Assembly: GCA_003427395.1 (NCBI GenBank)
Contig: BFEA01000213.1
Coordinates: 324,441 to 364,160 of the forward strand
Length of the DNA stretch: 39,720 nt
Direction: 5' to 3'
DNA from: Chara braunii
Taxonomy: Eukaryota; Streptophyta; Charophyceae; Charales; Characeae
The notes below the pieces were generated by a model. It was not told the DNA's origin. It ran no database searches and saw nothing but the letters and a program-made list of their open reading frames with translations. The first letter of the stretch is position 1. The number at the start of each line of letters is the position of its first letter. The translations under genes and the position numbers were made by a program. Of the stretch, positions 1-10,789 are shown one piece after another.

Positions 1-22
1 CCCCCCCCCACACACACACACA
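1..22. repeat. poly-C / (CA)n low-complexity edge
   Basis: A run of nine C is followed by (CA)n. The large LTR homology begins immediately after it, so this may be a contig edge or a microsatellite within the LTR. Confidence 0.8.
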
Positions 23-42
23 CTGATGTTGTCGGTGCGAAT

Positions 43-60
43 ACCCTTACAAGGGTATCT
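43..60. other. Near-perfect palindrome ATACCCTTACAAGGGTAT
   Basis: Two 8-base inverted halves are separated by AC. The same palindrome, in opposite orientation and within about 45 matching bases, recurs at 34200-34262. In the 3' LTR (about 18518-18536) the right half is mutated. Function unknown. Confidence 0.6.
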
Positions 61-1340
61 GCCCTGGCTTTTGCAAGTGATAGAGAGTGAGTCTGATTTA
101 AAAGATTTGAGTACACCGAGCGGGTCGCGGTTGTGTTCCAGTCATGCAGACCAAGTGGTTGACTAAAAAATGAAGAGTGTGTAGGCGCGCATGTTCGAAG
201 TGCAAGTGATTTTTTGTTCTTGATTAATGAATGTAAAACTGGCATAGTTACCGACTAAATTTTTGTTTTGATTTAAGCTAGGATTAAAGGATATTTTCTT
301 TGACTGGTATGCTTGACTGCGACTTGTGCGTATGTACTGGAGGCGACGTCGACGGCGGGGGTGCGATGACAGTGAGTTTAGCCGGTAAGGTCAGAGAGTG
401 ACCGGGTAGCATTTGGCCAACCCACATGCGTAGCGGCACCTGTTTAAATGGCTTACCGCTAGTGTTAAACCCAACCTTGGGCCTAACACTATTGGTTACG
501 ATGTCGGACTTTCATCCGGGAGATTCAGGGATCGTGACCAGCCTCCGACGATGAACGAGTATCAGAGCAGGGGGAACGGGCCGAGGGGTTGAGGGCCCTG
601 TGAGCTATCCCCTTCGGTTTTTGCTACCGAATATGGCAACTGGTCCGAACAATGGGATCGAGAGGGTTACCGACAGTTCTTTTTCCCTTCTCGGCACTAT
701 TCCGACTTTTCCTTTTTGCTTTTGTCTTTTTCTCTTAGTACTATTTGTCTGTTTTAGGATGGGTCACGATACTGGCACCAGGGCCGACGAAGGAACCGCT
801 GACTTAGTTCAGCTAAGTGTACCCACAAACTGTTGAAGTGTAGACTTGAACTCGGATCCTGACGGCACTCGACAAAAGGGGAAAATGATTCTGAGTTACC
901 TGGGACTGATTAGTCCCATAAGGTTGTGCCCACAAACAAGTCTTTCGGATATCTGTAAAAGGTGGAGCGGTATAAGGAAGGTTGGCGTAGCCACCCTGCG
1001 CGATCGTGGCATGCTCATAGTGTGCTACGGTTGTCTGAACTTGACCACTACGAAGGGTTGGGTCCGCAGCGATGCTTAGTTGCCTGGGCATGACCAGTGG
1101 AACTCTGGTGGAGGTACGCAACAATACTGTTGTGCAAAACGATGACTTGGGTATGCGGACGAAAGACTAATCGAACCCTCTAGAGCTAGTTCCATCAGAA
1201 GTTGACCTGTAGATCGCTTCGCCACAACGTGAGAAAACTTACTTGTTCGGCCAGTGCATTGCTCATCGTATAGACGATAGTAGAGTGAAGAGGCAACGGG
1301 GAGACCTACCTATGTGGTGGCAGGTGCGTTGCGCATTCGA

Positions 1341-1556
1341 TCAATGGAAGTAGTGTCGAGTAGGCCGCTGCGTTAGAGGTTGTAGGATCGAGGGAGGAAA
1401 GAACGAACGCCCAACTGTGAGATTGGCAAAGAGAGGTACAAAGGGCAAGAAGGGGAATGAATGGGGAAGTACTTCAGCTCCAGGGACACTCACAGCGGAG
1501 GAAGGGCGGTGGCGATGGTGAGCGAGAGCTTGGCAGAGTAGAAACGACGTTGTCAT
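1341..1556 (-). other. 71-codon antisense reading frame kept in three LTR repeat copies
   Basis: The frame is open with the same length in the single 5' LTR copy and in both copies of the duplicated segment of the 3' LTR (20609-20824 and, with a 5' extension, 21651-21887). All three read MTTSFLL near the start and end PTRHYFH. No domain is recognised. Absence of indels across the copies is notable, but an open frame of this size can survive by chance, so this is not called a gene. Confidence 0.2.
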
Positions 1557-3884
1557 CCCGATTCTTAACGCAATCGGTTAAGGTCGTTTTGAGGGTTTTA
1601 GCGCCGAGCTAATCTGAATTCTAGGTTAGTTTTAGGGAAAAATTAGTGTCATAGAAGATAGAGAGAGAAAGAGTTATGGTGGAGATAGTGGGTGAAAGAT
1701 ATGTCAAAAAGAAAGACGTTAAGCCCATTTGATTTGTGACAGAATTGGATGAGCAAGGAGGTGATTCCGGGGTATTGAGTTGAGGCGAATCTATTAGCGG
1801 TGTTAGATTTTGAGTTGGTGTGTTATGGGAAGAGGAAGAAGGTGCGCCGAGTTGTCGTGAATGTGAACAGGCTGGGGAGATCGATGATGTACCTACCAGT
1901 GTTTTAGCGGGAGGTCCATTTCAACTTTGCTCATTCTATCAATCGAAGGAGGGGCTGAAGTAGGGTTTTTAAGGGAGGGCGACCTTGAAGTTCAAAGTTA
2001 GATTGGTTGGACAGTTAGTAGAGTGGGAGATAGCAAGGAAACGATTGTGATGGAAATGATGAGCAGATGAATATGCCAGGGTGGGAATTTTAAAACTCAC
2101 TCATTGCTCTTAACAACAACGTGGGAGCGGCGATGTGAGTAGGAGGTTCCGAGACAGTACAAGTAGATAGCAAGCTCGGATCTAGCGTGGAGATCACGGT
2201 TCCAGTGCCATGTGAGCTATGGTCTGGGCTGGTTGGATAAGTGGGGATGAAAAGGCAACAACGAATCTTCCCATTTTCTAATGGAAGATTCATTTAAGCT
2301 TTTTGTTTTTCCTCGTTCGATGGCTGGAAGTCTCTCCCCCTATCGCACTTGGGGTAGTGTACATCTGAAAGCTCCTTAGTCTATATTCACAGTAGGGCTT
2401 CTCCTATCATCCGTCCTCGTGATGGGCCTCGCTGCTTGGTTTCCCAGGTCAGTGTACCTGGTCGTGTTCCAACGAAAGGATCACTTTTGGATTGCGCAGC
2501 AGTGAACAACTCCACGCACGGGTGAACTTACATAGGTGTCGGAATTCAGAAGGTGGATAACTTATCTTCAGGGGTGAAGGCTGCATGGTCGTTACCCGCG
2601 GGTGTCCTGAGCTCAACAAGAAGAAGTCCCTCTTGTGCCAGCGGAGGACAAATTATGACCTTACGCCTTCCAATGTACTTAGGAATGAGGAGCGAGCGGC
2701 AAAAGGATTGCCTTACTTGTGGACCGAAAAAGGCGCACTTCATGCCAGTCGAAGCAGCAGGAGGACAACAATACGGCTTGGAAACTTATCTGCTAGCTAG
2801 AGCGCCGCTCATTCTGCTGGATAGAGTAGCGGGAAAGTGAAGGAAGTGAGTCACGGGGGTTGACGATTTACCTGTTAGTCTGCACGGTGCCCAACCAGTT
2901 GTTGGACAGAAACGACGAGGTTTAACCGACGCATTGCTGGTTGATTGCTAAACAATTGTTGTGTTGCGTTGTACATTTGTTGGCCAGTACGTGACCCATC
3001 ATATCGGGCATAGTCGAGTGAACCCGACTGTAAGACTGCAGATCTTACCTGTTGGCCTGTGGGCCGCTCGTCCAATCAGTCGGAGTAGCAGAAGACCAAC
3101 GACGGAGTACAAACTTACCTGTTGGCTGACGTGTTGCACCTGCGTGGCCAGCTAAATCACACTGTGGCGTTACTTCGGAGATAGAGGGGACTGTGTTTTT
3201 GACCAACAACCTGTATCTTGAGTTGTGGCCAGTGCATTTCGGGTTACGAGTTCGACGGAGTGGCTGAGTCCTTTAAAGGGGGTCATCGTTGCGACTTGGA
3301 GGATCGACAAGGAGTCAACAGTTGGTGGTTAGACTTTAGTTAACCAAGTTACAACGCATTTGGGCTGCCATTGCGGGACCCTCAGGCACGTCAAGGATTC
3401 AAGGCCTTCTCACGCGAGTCTGAGTGCACCTCTCCGGGATCCGAGAGACTTAATGTTTCTATCTTTTCTTCTTCTTACTCTCAGTCTAATTCATTGGTTT
3501 GAAAAGGAAGGTGGCAGACGGGATTGAAACCCACAACTAGTGTCAAGGTCTCTGTGGGAGGTTGCCCCACCGATTGCGGGAGCTCTGCCGAAACCTAGGT
3601 GAGGTTTTGGAGGTAGAGAACTGAGTGGTAATCTTCATCTCCTTCTATAAACCCAGTTAAAACCCTTACCTGTATATTTTTCTAAAGTTTGACTGAGTAT
3701 ACTGCATGCATCCCTATTTAACTTTATGTTTGACATTTATGACTTAAATCGGAGCTAAGTAAAGGAATGCATGCGCACTCTCAGTTTCATTTTTGTTGTG
3801 TAACTGAATTCATATTAAAACTGGGTTGTGAATTGAGGAAAGGGGGAGGAAGGTGATTTTGCTTGTGATTGTCTGGGTCAACCA

Positions 3885-4655
3885 AAGGATGAGCTTCGTT
3901 TCTAAGTTCAATGACCCAATGCTATGTTTATTTGACGATTTTGAGGACCAGACCTTGTTCCTAAGTTGGATGGTCTGGTTGCTCTGACTTGCAAGGGTTA
4001 CTTGTGATTGTATTTTTCAGAGATAACGCTTTGTTTCTAAGTCGAATGACTTGGTCGTCTTGGTTTAGTTTTGGATTTTCTGAGTGGGACTGAACTTTGT
4101 TTCTAAGGTGAATGACTTAGTCTCCTTATGTTTCTTATTGTTTCCGAAAAAAGAAGTTTGAGCTTTGTTTCTAAGTTGAATGACTCAAACCACCTTTTGT
4201 TTATTATGAGAGAAATCAGACGAAGGACCAGACCTTGTTTCTAAGTTGAATGGTTTGGTCTGGAGCCACCCACGTGTAGAAACCAATGAATAACTTTATC
4301 TATACACTATTATTTACGAATAGGCTAGTCAGACTTTGTTTATAAGTAAAATGATCTGACTGTAGTTTATCATAACGAAGAGAGTACTAATTAAAAATAT
4401 TAATTGGTGGTAAAAAGGGGCAGGCTGAACTTTGTTTCTAAGTTGAATGGTTCAGTCCCATGCTACCTTAAAAGACTAAGAGCAGAAATGTATATATAAC
4501 TTGGCTACTTAAACATTTTAGGGCGACTAAGCTTTGTTTCTAAGTTGAATTACCTAGTCATATGCCCAAAGAACAGAAAAATAGTGGTGTCCTCTATTTT
4601 TTTATATTCAATGACTAAGCTAGACTTTGTTTCTAAGTTTAATGGTCTAACTCTA
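3885..4655 (+). repeat. Array of ~10 hairpins with constant loop and variable stems (5' LTR)
   Basis: A core close to CTTTGTTTCTAAGTTGAATG recurs about ten times at 60-100-base spacing. In most copies the bases on either side are complementary to each other but differ from copy to copy. Examples: ACCAGACC/GGTCTGGT (3947-3979), GTTTGAG/CTCAAAC (4156-4190), GACCAGACC/GGTTTGGTC (4226-4260, one G-T pair), AGTCAGA/TCTGACT (4327-4361), GGCTGAAC/GTTCAGTC (4423-4457, one G-T pair), TAGAC/GTCTA (4621-4649). Weak or broken members are near 3889, 4023, 4088 and 4525. Flanks are inverted rather than direct, so they are not target-site duplications. Role unknown; an RNA or single-stranded DNA structure is the simplest reading. 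Confidence 0.8.
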
Positions 4656-4853
4656 TGCCTTGTGTAAGTTGGGTATAAGGGGGAAAATCATTTGTGGGTT
4701 CCATAAATTATTCTTTGTGAAGATGATATAGGACTGAGCGAGAGTACTTAGCATTGAGGTATGGACTTGCATGTGGCTGAGTGTGCACTTTACTTCGTCT
4801 GAGTTTCAGTTTGATAGGTAGTTGCTTTAGTTCCTTTAGTTACTAGCCACGTG

Positions 4854-5150
4854 TTAGTTCAATTCTTGCATTTTTCGAGCCAATATTTTTTACTTAGTTA
4901 ATTTATTGCATTTTTTGGGATAATTTATTTTACTTGGCTTTGTATAAATTGTAGTTAGTTCAATTCCTGCATTTTATGAGCCAAGTTTTTTCACTTAGTT
5001 CAATTATTACATTTTATGGGATCATTTTACTTGGCTTTGTATAAATTCTCGTTAATTCAACTCCTGCATTTTCTGAGCTAATTTTTTTTTTACTTAATTC
5101 AATTCTTGCATTTTATGAGATTATTTATTTTACTTGGCTTTGTATAAATT
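4854..5150 (+). repeat. Three tandem ~99-bp AT-rich units
   Basis: Units start at about 4854, 4955 and 5052. Each contains two half-units of the type TTAGTTCAATTCCTGCATTTT and ends with TACTTGGCTTTGTATAAATT. The 3' LTR has only one unit (about 25156-25252), so the array expanded or contracted after insertion. Confidence 0.75.
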
Positions 5151-5740
5151 ATGAAAACCTACTTTCTGTACAGGAAGCGTTGCCGGAATTTATACAAAAC
5201 AAAAAAGTTAGTTAAATTACGGTTTTTTAAGTTCAACTTTTATCTAAATTTTATATCTGGCTCAGTAGAAATATGAAAAGACTATTTCTATAAAGAAAAT
5301 GTTGTCAAAAGTTTTACTAATTCAGGGAGTTAGACAAAATTTGACTTTGGAAAGTCAGAATTATTTCAAATTCTGTATTTAACTTCATATAAAATTTAAA
5401 AAGTTACTTTCTCTATGGGAGTTACTTACGGAGTTACTTAAATTTTGTCTTGGCAAGAACTCAAGTCTTACTTTGAGTTCTTATCTCACTTAATATAAAT
5501 ATGAGAAATCTAATTCTCTAAAGGAGATGCTGCCGAAACTTTTACTAATCAAGAAAGTTAGATAAAATTTAACTTTCTAGAGTCAATTGTCATTTCAGTT
5601 CTCATATTCGAGCGAATATAAATTATGAGAAGATACTTTTTCTATGGGAAACACTGCCTAAATTTTCTTAGTTTAAATGAGTTAGATGATATTTTGATAG
5701 AGAAGATTATAGCGATCCACCCTGTATAGGGGACATGCTG
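5150..5740 (+). repeat. Five to six degenerate ~115-bp repeats with small hairpins (5' LTR)
   Basis: Units begin near 5149, 5270, 5388, 5500 and 5622, with a partial sixth near 5710. They share a pattern like TATGAGAAxxCTACTTTCT, then a GGAxATGCTGCC-like block, then TTACTAATTxAG. Inverted repeats sit within them: AGAACTCAA/TTGAGTTCT (5456-5481) and GAAAGTTA/TAACTTTC (near 5565-5590). The 3' LTR has the equivalent array at about 25250-25830. Confidence 0.6.
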
Positions 5741-6369
5741 CCAAAAAAAATTCTTTCCTTGGACATTTGCTTAGAGATAGACTTAGACTTAGCTATGGAA
5801 ATATTTTGAGTAAGAATGTGATACGGGGGTTCATTTTTCATACGCTTATAGTCTAGTCTTGAGCATTAACGTGTCTTGTGTTACGAATCCTCTTTGAGCA
5901 TTTCGATTCAGGATTGGACTAAATTCAACTTGATCCCACGAGGTTCATCTTCTGTTATCATTGATAACAGGTTGGTTGCCGATTCATCGGTTCACGATTC
6001 AACTCTAATTCATTCTTGCTACTCAACCTAAAGGTTTTAGCCCTTGTGGTTTGATTTGCTTCGTTGGGTTTCACCCATAATTTCTTGAATGGTCATTTAA
6101 CAAAGATACTAAGTATTTTATTATGGAAGGTTGGACAAAGGTTGAGGCTTGTGTGGTTAAAGCGATGAGTATGAGCATAGAGAATGGTTGAAGTTGACCC
6201 TGTGTAGTGCATTGATCTGGTTGAATCTTTGATGTGATTGAAGGTATGTTTGCGGTTCCGATTCTGGATTTGACTGCATGCGATCACATGTATATGGTTG
6301 AAGGGAGTCCCACATTGATTGTGAGAAGTGATCGTCTTGTATGTATAACCCTTTATGTATGTATCTATG

Positions 6370-6377
6370 TATATATA
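6370..6377 (+). promoter_or_regulatory. Possible TATA box in 5' LTR
   Basis: TATATATA lies about 1 kb before the LTR end and primer site. The LTR must contain a promoter, but AT-rich matches are frequent here and no start site can be shown. Confidence 0.15.
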
Positions 6378-7406
6378 CTTCGAGTGTCCGCGTGACCTCG
6401 ACAACCGTGTGTAAAGATTGAGTTGCTTTTGCATTGAGAGAAAATGAAAATCCCTTTTTATCTTTTGTTTTTTATAATTATTATTGTTGGACATTGAAGT
6501 CCGTGACAACCGTCAAAGTCAAACCCATTGACTTCTTTTTAGGTATTGGATGATGAAGCTTGTCTCAATGGCCATAAGGGTAGATTGCCACAACAGGTAG
6601 GAGCATGTGTACCACCCACTCTCTGCAGGGTGCAGAAGAGGGTGCGGTTCTCAACCACCTTGGCGGTTGTCTGGCGCCGAGAGATTAACCCTCCAAGGCG
6701 CGTGTCAACCGACACTTTAGTATCGAATGTGACCCTCGAGGCCATAAGGGTCATGCGATATGGGTACTACATAACACGCCACCACTGCGACTGCTTGCGT
6801 ATTCATGCATGGTAGTGGATATGAGAATGTCCTGCGTCCTCATAGTTTTATCTTAAGTCTCACGCACAACGTCCGACTGATTTCCGTGTCAAAAGGTTAT
6901 GGGTTCGATAATAAAGGGACTAGGAGTGTTTTGTTTTGTGTGAGCAATCCAACTTTTTGCTTTGGCGTGGTGTAGCACGTTGTAAGAAGGATGCGTCCTA
7001 GTCGACCAATGACAAGTCGTGCCTGGGACTTCAACCCCCTATTGTGTCGGTTCCCGTACGGGTCCGATAGAGGTGTGGGGCCGCTCATACCCCCTATGCT
7101 ACAACGTAGAAGAAACGCCCTCGACGGGGCCACCTCTACGATTGCATCTAATTAGCTTTCGCATGTAGTTCAGTAGCGGCGGGGATACGTCCACCTAAGG
7201 GATGGTGACAACTCCAACAAGTGGAGGTAAGTGGTACCCCGCTTGACCCTATCCTGTAGTAGGGGTTCACAAGAGGTATGAGTGATGCACTTGGGTGGAG
7301 TGGCGACGAAAGCTCTATTGCATTGCGATAAAGGATAAAGTCCTGCCACAAATACTGTGTGACGTGGCTGGGAAGGTTCCCCTGCGGGACCAATGCCCTC
7401 GACAGG

Positions 7407-7424
7407 TGGTGCCATTGCTGGGGA
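7407..7424 (+). other. Primer binding site, tRNA-Asp type, decayed at CpGs
   Basis: TGGTGCCATTGCTGGGGA matches TGGCGCCGTTGCCGGGGA, the complement of the plant tRNA-Asp 3' end, at 15 of 18 positions. The three mismatches are all transitions at the three CpG sites. It starts two bases after the inferred LTR end, as expected for priming of minus-strand DNA synthesis. The reference sequence is from general knowledge. Confidence 0.8.
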
Positions 7425-7784
7425 TCTCGGTTGCTTACTGGGATTTTTAGAGATCGAACCGAGGTTTGAGGCAGACTGACGATCTAGGCAAAACGACAAT
7501 TTTTATATTTGTTTTTATTTCTAGACTTGATTGGAAGTGTGGATTAATTTTTACAAAATTAAGAATGTCTAAAGCTCATGATTCCTCTAAAACGTGAACA
7601 TGCGAAACTTTAGGGTGAGGACGGGCCCTGATTAGTATGGCTAAGGTACGATGCTGCAATGTTGACAAGGTTACACCCATATAGTATGGATAAGTGAGGA
7701 AAAAAAATAGTGTAAAGGTGGATTGACATGTTGAATGAAATTTTATTATTCTTAATAGTAAGTTTGAGCTGAAGTTGGGAAGAC

Positions 7785-9184
7785 ATGGCAAAATGAAATG
7801 TAGTCGGTGGTGCGGGAAGCGGGATCTCGATCGACGATTTGGTCGAGGCTTTGGATCGGCGGGACGTGGCGCGAGGCCAGATCTCCAAAATTGACACCTC
7901 TCTATTAAGGGGTGAACGGGTTTCCGACTGGCTGGAGGTGGTTGAGCAGGCAACGGTGGGATTGTCAGATGCTGTAAAATTCAAGCGTGTGTTGAAATAC
8001 GTGTGGAACAAACTTCACCCCATCGTAAACAAGGTTGTAGCAGCCGCATATGAAAGTTGGACCAGGTTCAAGGATGGAATGAAAAAAAGATTTAAGCTGG
8101 GGGATGACCTACTGACCGTGGTCGATCTGGAGGTGATGAATTGGAATGATTACATGACTGTCGGTGCCCTCACCGCCGAATTCAAAAAGAAGCGCAAGAA
8201 AGTCCCAAGGATGTTAGAGGAGGAGCAATGCGCCATTTTCCTTGGGCTCAGAGGCTCAAGAGTTGACGAATTGTGGTGAGGTCGGAGAAAAACTCATTTG
8301 GGCCACGATAGCAGGTGGCATAGAGGAAGGTGACATGAATCAGGTCTACCAGTTCCAGATGCGCCAACACAGGCGAAAACGAAAGAAACGTAATGCGCCC
8401 GCAGCGGGAACCCCGAAAGTGAAGCGAATCGTCACAAATATGCGCGCACAAGATATGGAAAGGACTATGTGGTGCAAAGGAAAGTGGTGACCAGTTTCCA
8501 AGGGAAAGGGAAAAAGTCGTTTGTGGAGGAGGCCACGCAAGATGGCTATGACGATGAGGAGGAGTCATGGCCCCAACACCTTACAAAGGCACAGCGAAGC
8601 AACGCAATTTGACGCAAGGCGAGCAAGGATTAGGAAAAGGGCAAGTACCTCAAGCTTTGGCTGTGGCCCAGCCAGATGTGGCAACGCCGTCAAGAGGGGG
8701 CCTTCGCAAGTGGGGCCATAGTCATATGGACAGTGGTTATCCTATGGTCGGATAGGACCGTGGCGTATAACCCTTATGTGCCATGGGGAGCAAGTAGTCA
8801 AGTTCTGGCAGGCCAAATGCTGCCCTATTCTGGGACCCAAGTGAGTGTTATGCCACCGAGTTTCCCTGCGGTGTAGGCCCAGCCCATAGGCCCACCTCAA
8901 CTGCCTGCACAACAAACATCGCAAGCTAGTGTGGCGGGATGCGGGAACCAGGAGTAAGGTAACCAAGGGAATGGGGGCAAAGGGGTCGAGGTGGCGGTGG
9001 CGGTCGAGGATGAGGCAGGAATGGTGGAGGCCGGGGTGGTCGATGGAGCTGCCAGAACAATCAAAGCCAAGGAGGGTAAAAGGATCAGGAAGGGGGCCAG
9101 GGATATGGGCGAGGTAGCTTCGACTGGCGAAACACCACTTGTAGGCATTGCACCAAAATAAGCCATACCTTTCGCTTTTGCTAG
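7785..9184 (+). pseudogene. gag: gag pseudogene with CCHC zinc knuckle
   Basis: Gag forms the retrotransposon particle and packages its RNA. An ATG at 7785 has G at +4 but meets TGA after three codons in the same frame as the body. The body (7797-8279) includes the tryptophan/phenylalanine pattern SWTRFKDGMKKRFKLGDD, typical of the Retrotrans_gag family. The reading then shifts to another frame (8242-8490) with a lysine/arginine-rich stretch. The C-terminal nucleocapsid part is a Gly/Arg-rich segment followed by CRHCTKISHTFRFC, an intact C-x2-C-x4-H-x4-C knuckle at 9140-9181, directly before a TAG. At least one frameshift and several stops separate the parts. It follows the primer site by about 360 bases, as gag should. 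Confidence 0.8.
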
Positions 9185-9405
9185 ATGCGCCGGAACGATG
9201 AGAACAATGGGTTAATTTACTCAAAATAAATGGCGATATATATAATAAGTTTTGCGACCACATCGACCCGAAGATTCCTGGCGGGACAAAGAAGGAGGCC
9301 CTTAGGTGGCCAGCAGAGTGGCTGATGCCACTAGCCATGTTCAGGCTATGGCAAGAAAAGGGAGGCCCAACTGTAAGGATATAAGAGGTAGAGAATGATG
9401 AGGAG

Positions 9406-10440
9406 GTGACTCAGCGGCTGCAGGCTGGAACGATTGTGGAAGAGTCTATAATCCTCGAGTCAGATGATGAAGATATGGAGATACGGGAACCTGCATCGCC
9501 CCTCCTGTGCAGGACGGAAGATTTATGGGGGAAGATGGGGAGATATCAGCAGAAGCTGGTAGAGATGTGTGAAGAAGTTAAGGCGTGGAAGACCGAGCTT
9601 CCCAATGTCTTTCTCTATGAGTCTGGCCCTGCGTCAGTATTGACACAATAAGGATATCCCAGGGTTGCGACGGTGGGTTCAGCGCTAGGTCTTGAATGAC
9701 CTTTAGGCCTCCAACGTCATATGGAAGAGTACCTCAGGCTGCCCGAACCAGGACCCAGAACAAGGTAGGCCCTAGCCAAGCGTTTCCTCAAAAGGACCCT
9801 AAGTCGGAACGAAGGATTCCGGAGGGGGATGCCGATGAAAACGAAGAGGACGAGAGACTTTGCAAAGAAGAGGACAGACGAGCGAAGCAAAGGGCCAATA
9901 AAAGAGGAGCAGGTCGAACCGATTCTGTGCAATAGCGCACCGAAGAAGAAACAGTACGCAGTTCGACTAGAAGAAGGATTCGACGTAGAAAGAATAGTGA
10001 ACAAGTTGCTGGAAGGTCACAATGACCTTATGGACCTGAAGGATATCCTGACGTCTGCTCCAAGGCTTCGTGATGGATTGAAAGGGTGTCTTTCTAGGTG
10101 GTTAGTGCTAAATGTCCACGTGAGTACCATACTGCCCACGAAAGTGAGGTGGGCGGAGACGGGGACAAAAATGGACCGGAAGTGCGTGGCATGTGGGTTG
10201 GTGGACCTGATGGTAAAAGGGTCGAAGACTGCTGGGATTGTGGTATCTTGCACGGAGTCAGCTGTAAGGTCGTGTTTTGTGGGACGGCCTCAAATGTGGT
10301 TGTCAAAGTCGGCAAGGTAAGGACGAGGACATGCTTCTTCGTTCTGACCGACATAAATCAACCCATTCTTTTGGGCGTTCCTATGCAGGACAGAGACTTT
10401 GGCCTTTAACAAGCACGATGAAATGATGATCGTACTCCTA
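9406..10440 (+). pseudogene. gag-pol spacer and aspartic protease pseudogene
   Basis: Acidic and lysine-rich segments (9406-9651, 9720-9935) lead to EEGFDVERIVNKLLEGHNDL and a following APRLRDGLK segment, like the region before Ty3-type proteases. The protease cleaves the polyprotein and needs D-[ST]-G. Here the matching site (10240-10254) reads V-V-S-C-T-E: the Asp position is GTA (Val) and the Gly is Cys, so the active site is lost. After a frame change the C-terminal part is clear: VVVKVGKVRTRTCFFVLTD and QPILLG (to about 10384), the conserved I-L-G flap of retropepsins. A further frame change leads to the acidic linker 10442-10783. The protease assignment rests on position and the C-terminal motif. 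Confidence 0.7.
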
Positions 10441-10789
10441 TGTGGTTATCCCCTGCTGGAACACTGAGCCCTGGAGTGTGAGGAATCGGCCTAACCCTGA
10501 CTCGTTCACTGTTGAAGAATCAGAGAACGACCGGAGAAGGTCATTGAAAGAAGTGGAGGTGGAGGAAAGGTCTGAGGTATTGTCACTCGGTCTGTCAAAC
10601 ATAAAGGCGGTCATGGAAATGGTATCGACATATGTTATGGCAGACCGTGAGGCGATCAAGGCCTTGAGGGAACAAGTATTGGAAAGTCCCCAAGGAGAGG
10701 AAGTGGAGTTGACCTACCGGCTTTCGAAAAGAGGAGGAGACCTTGCGATGACACAAACGCAGATTGCAAGCCGTTTTTTTTAGGGGACG

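Larger units (their letters stand above)
23..7404 (+). repeat. 5' LTR (5'-truncated by the window)
   Basis: Bases 23 to about 6112 align colinearly with 18500-26275. The last 1.3 kb has no counterpart because the 3' LTR is truncated. The right end is placed at the CA of 'gaca' two bases before the primer site. The left end is missing: by the 3' LTR, about 375 bp lie outside the window. Implied LTR length is about 7.7 kb. A hand alignment of 143 bases near 2580-2725 gave about 19 differences (~87% identity), so the insertion is old. No protein-coding gene is convincing inside; reading frames here are short, and the repeat arrays are listed separately. Confidence 0.8.

Noticed and set aside
2553-3155. 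Several 60-95-codon frames in the 5' LTR, with partial counterparts at 22869-23436
   Set aside because: They overlap on both strands and frames are not maintained between LTR copies.
3885-4655. CRISPR-like array of regularly spaced repeats
   Set aside because: The sequence is eukaryotic, the repeats are degenerate, the spacers share a design of inverted flanks, and there are no cas genes.
3885-4655. Serial insertions of a mini-element with target-site duplications
   Set aside because: Flanks are inverted complements, not direct repeats.
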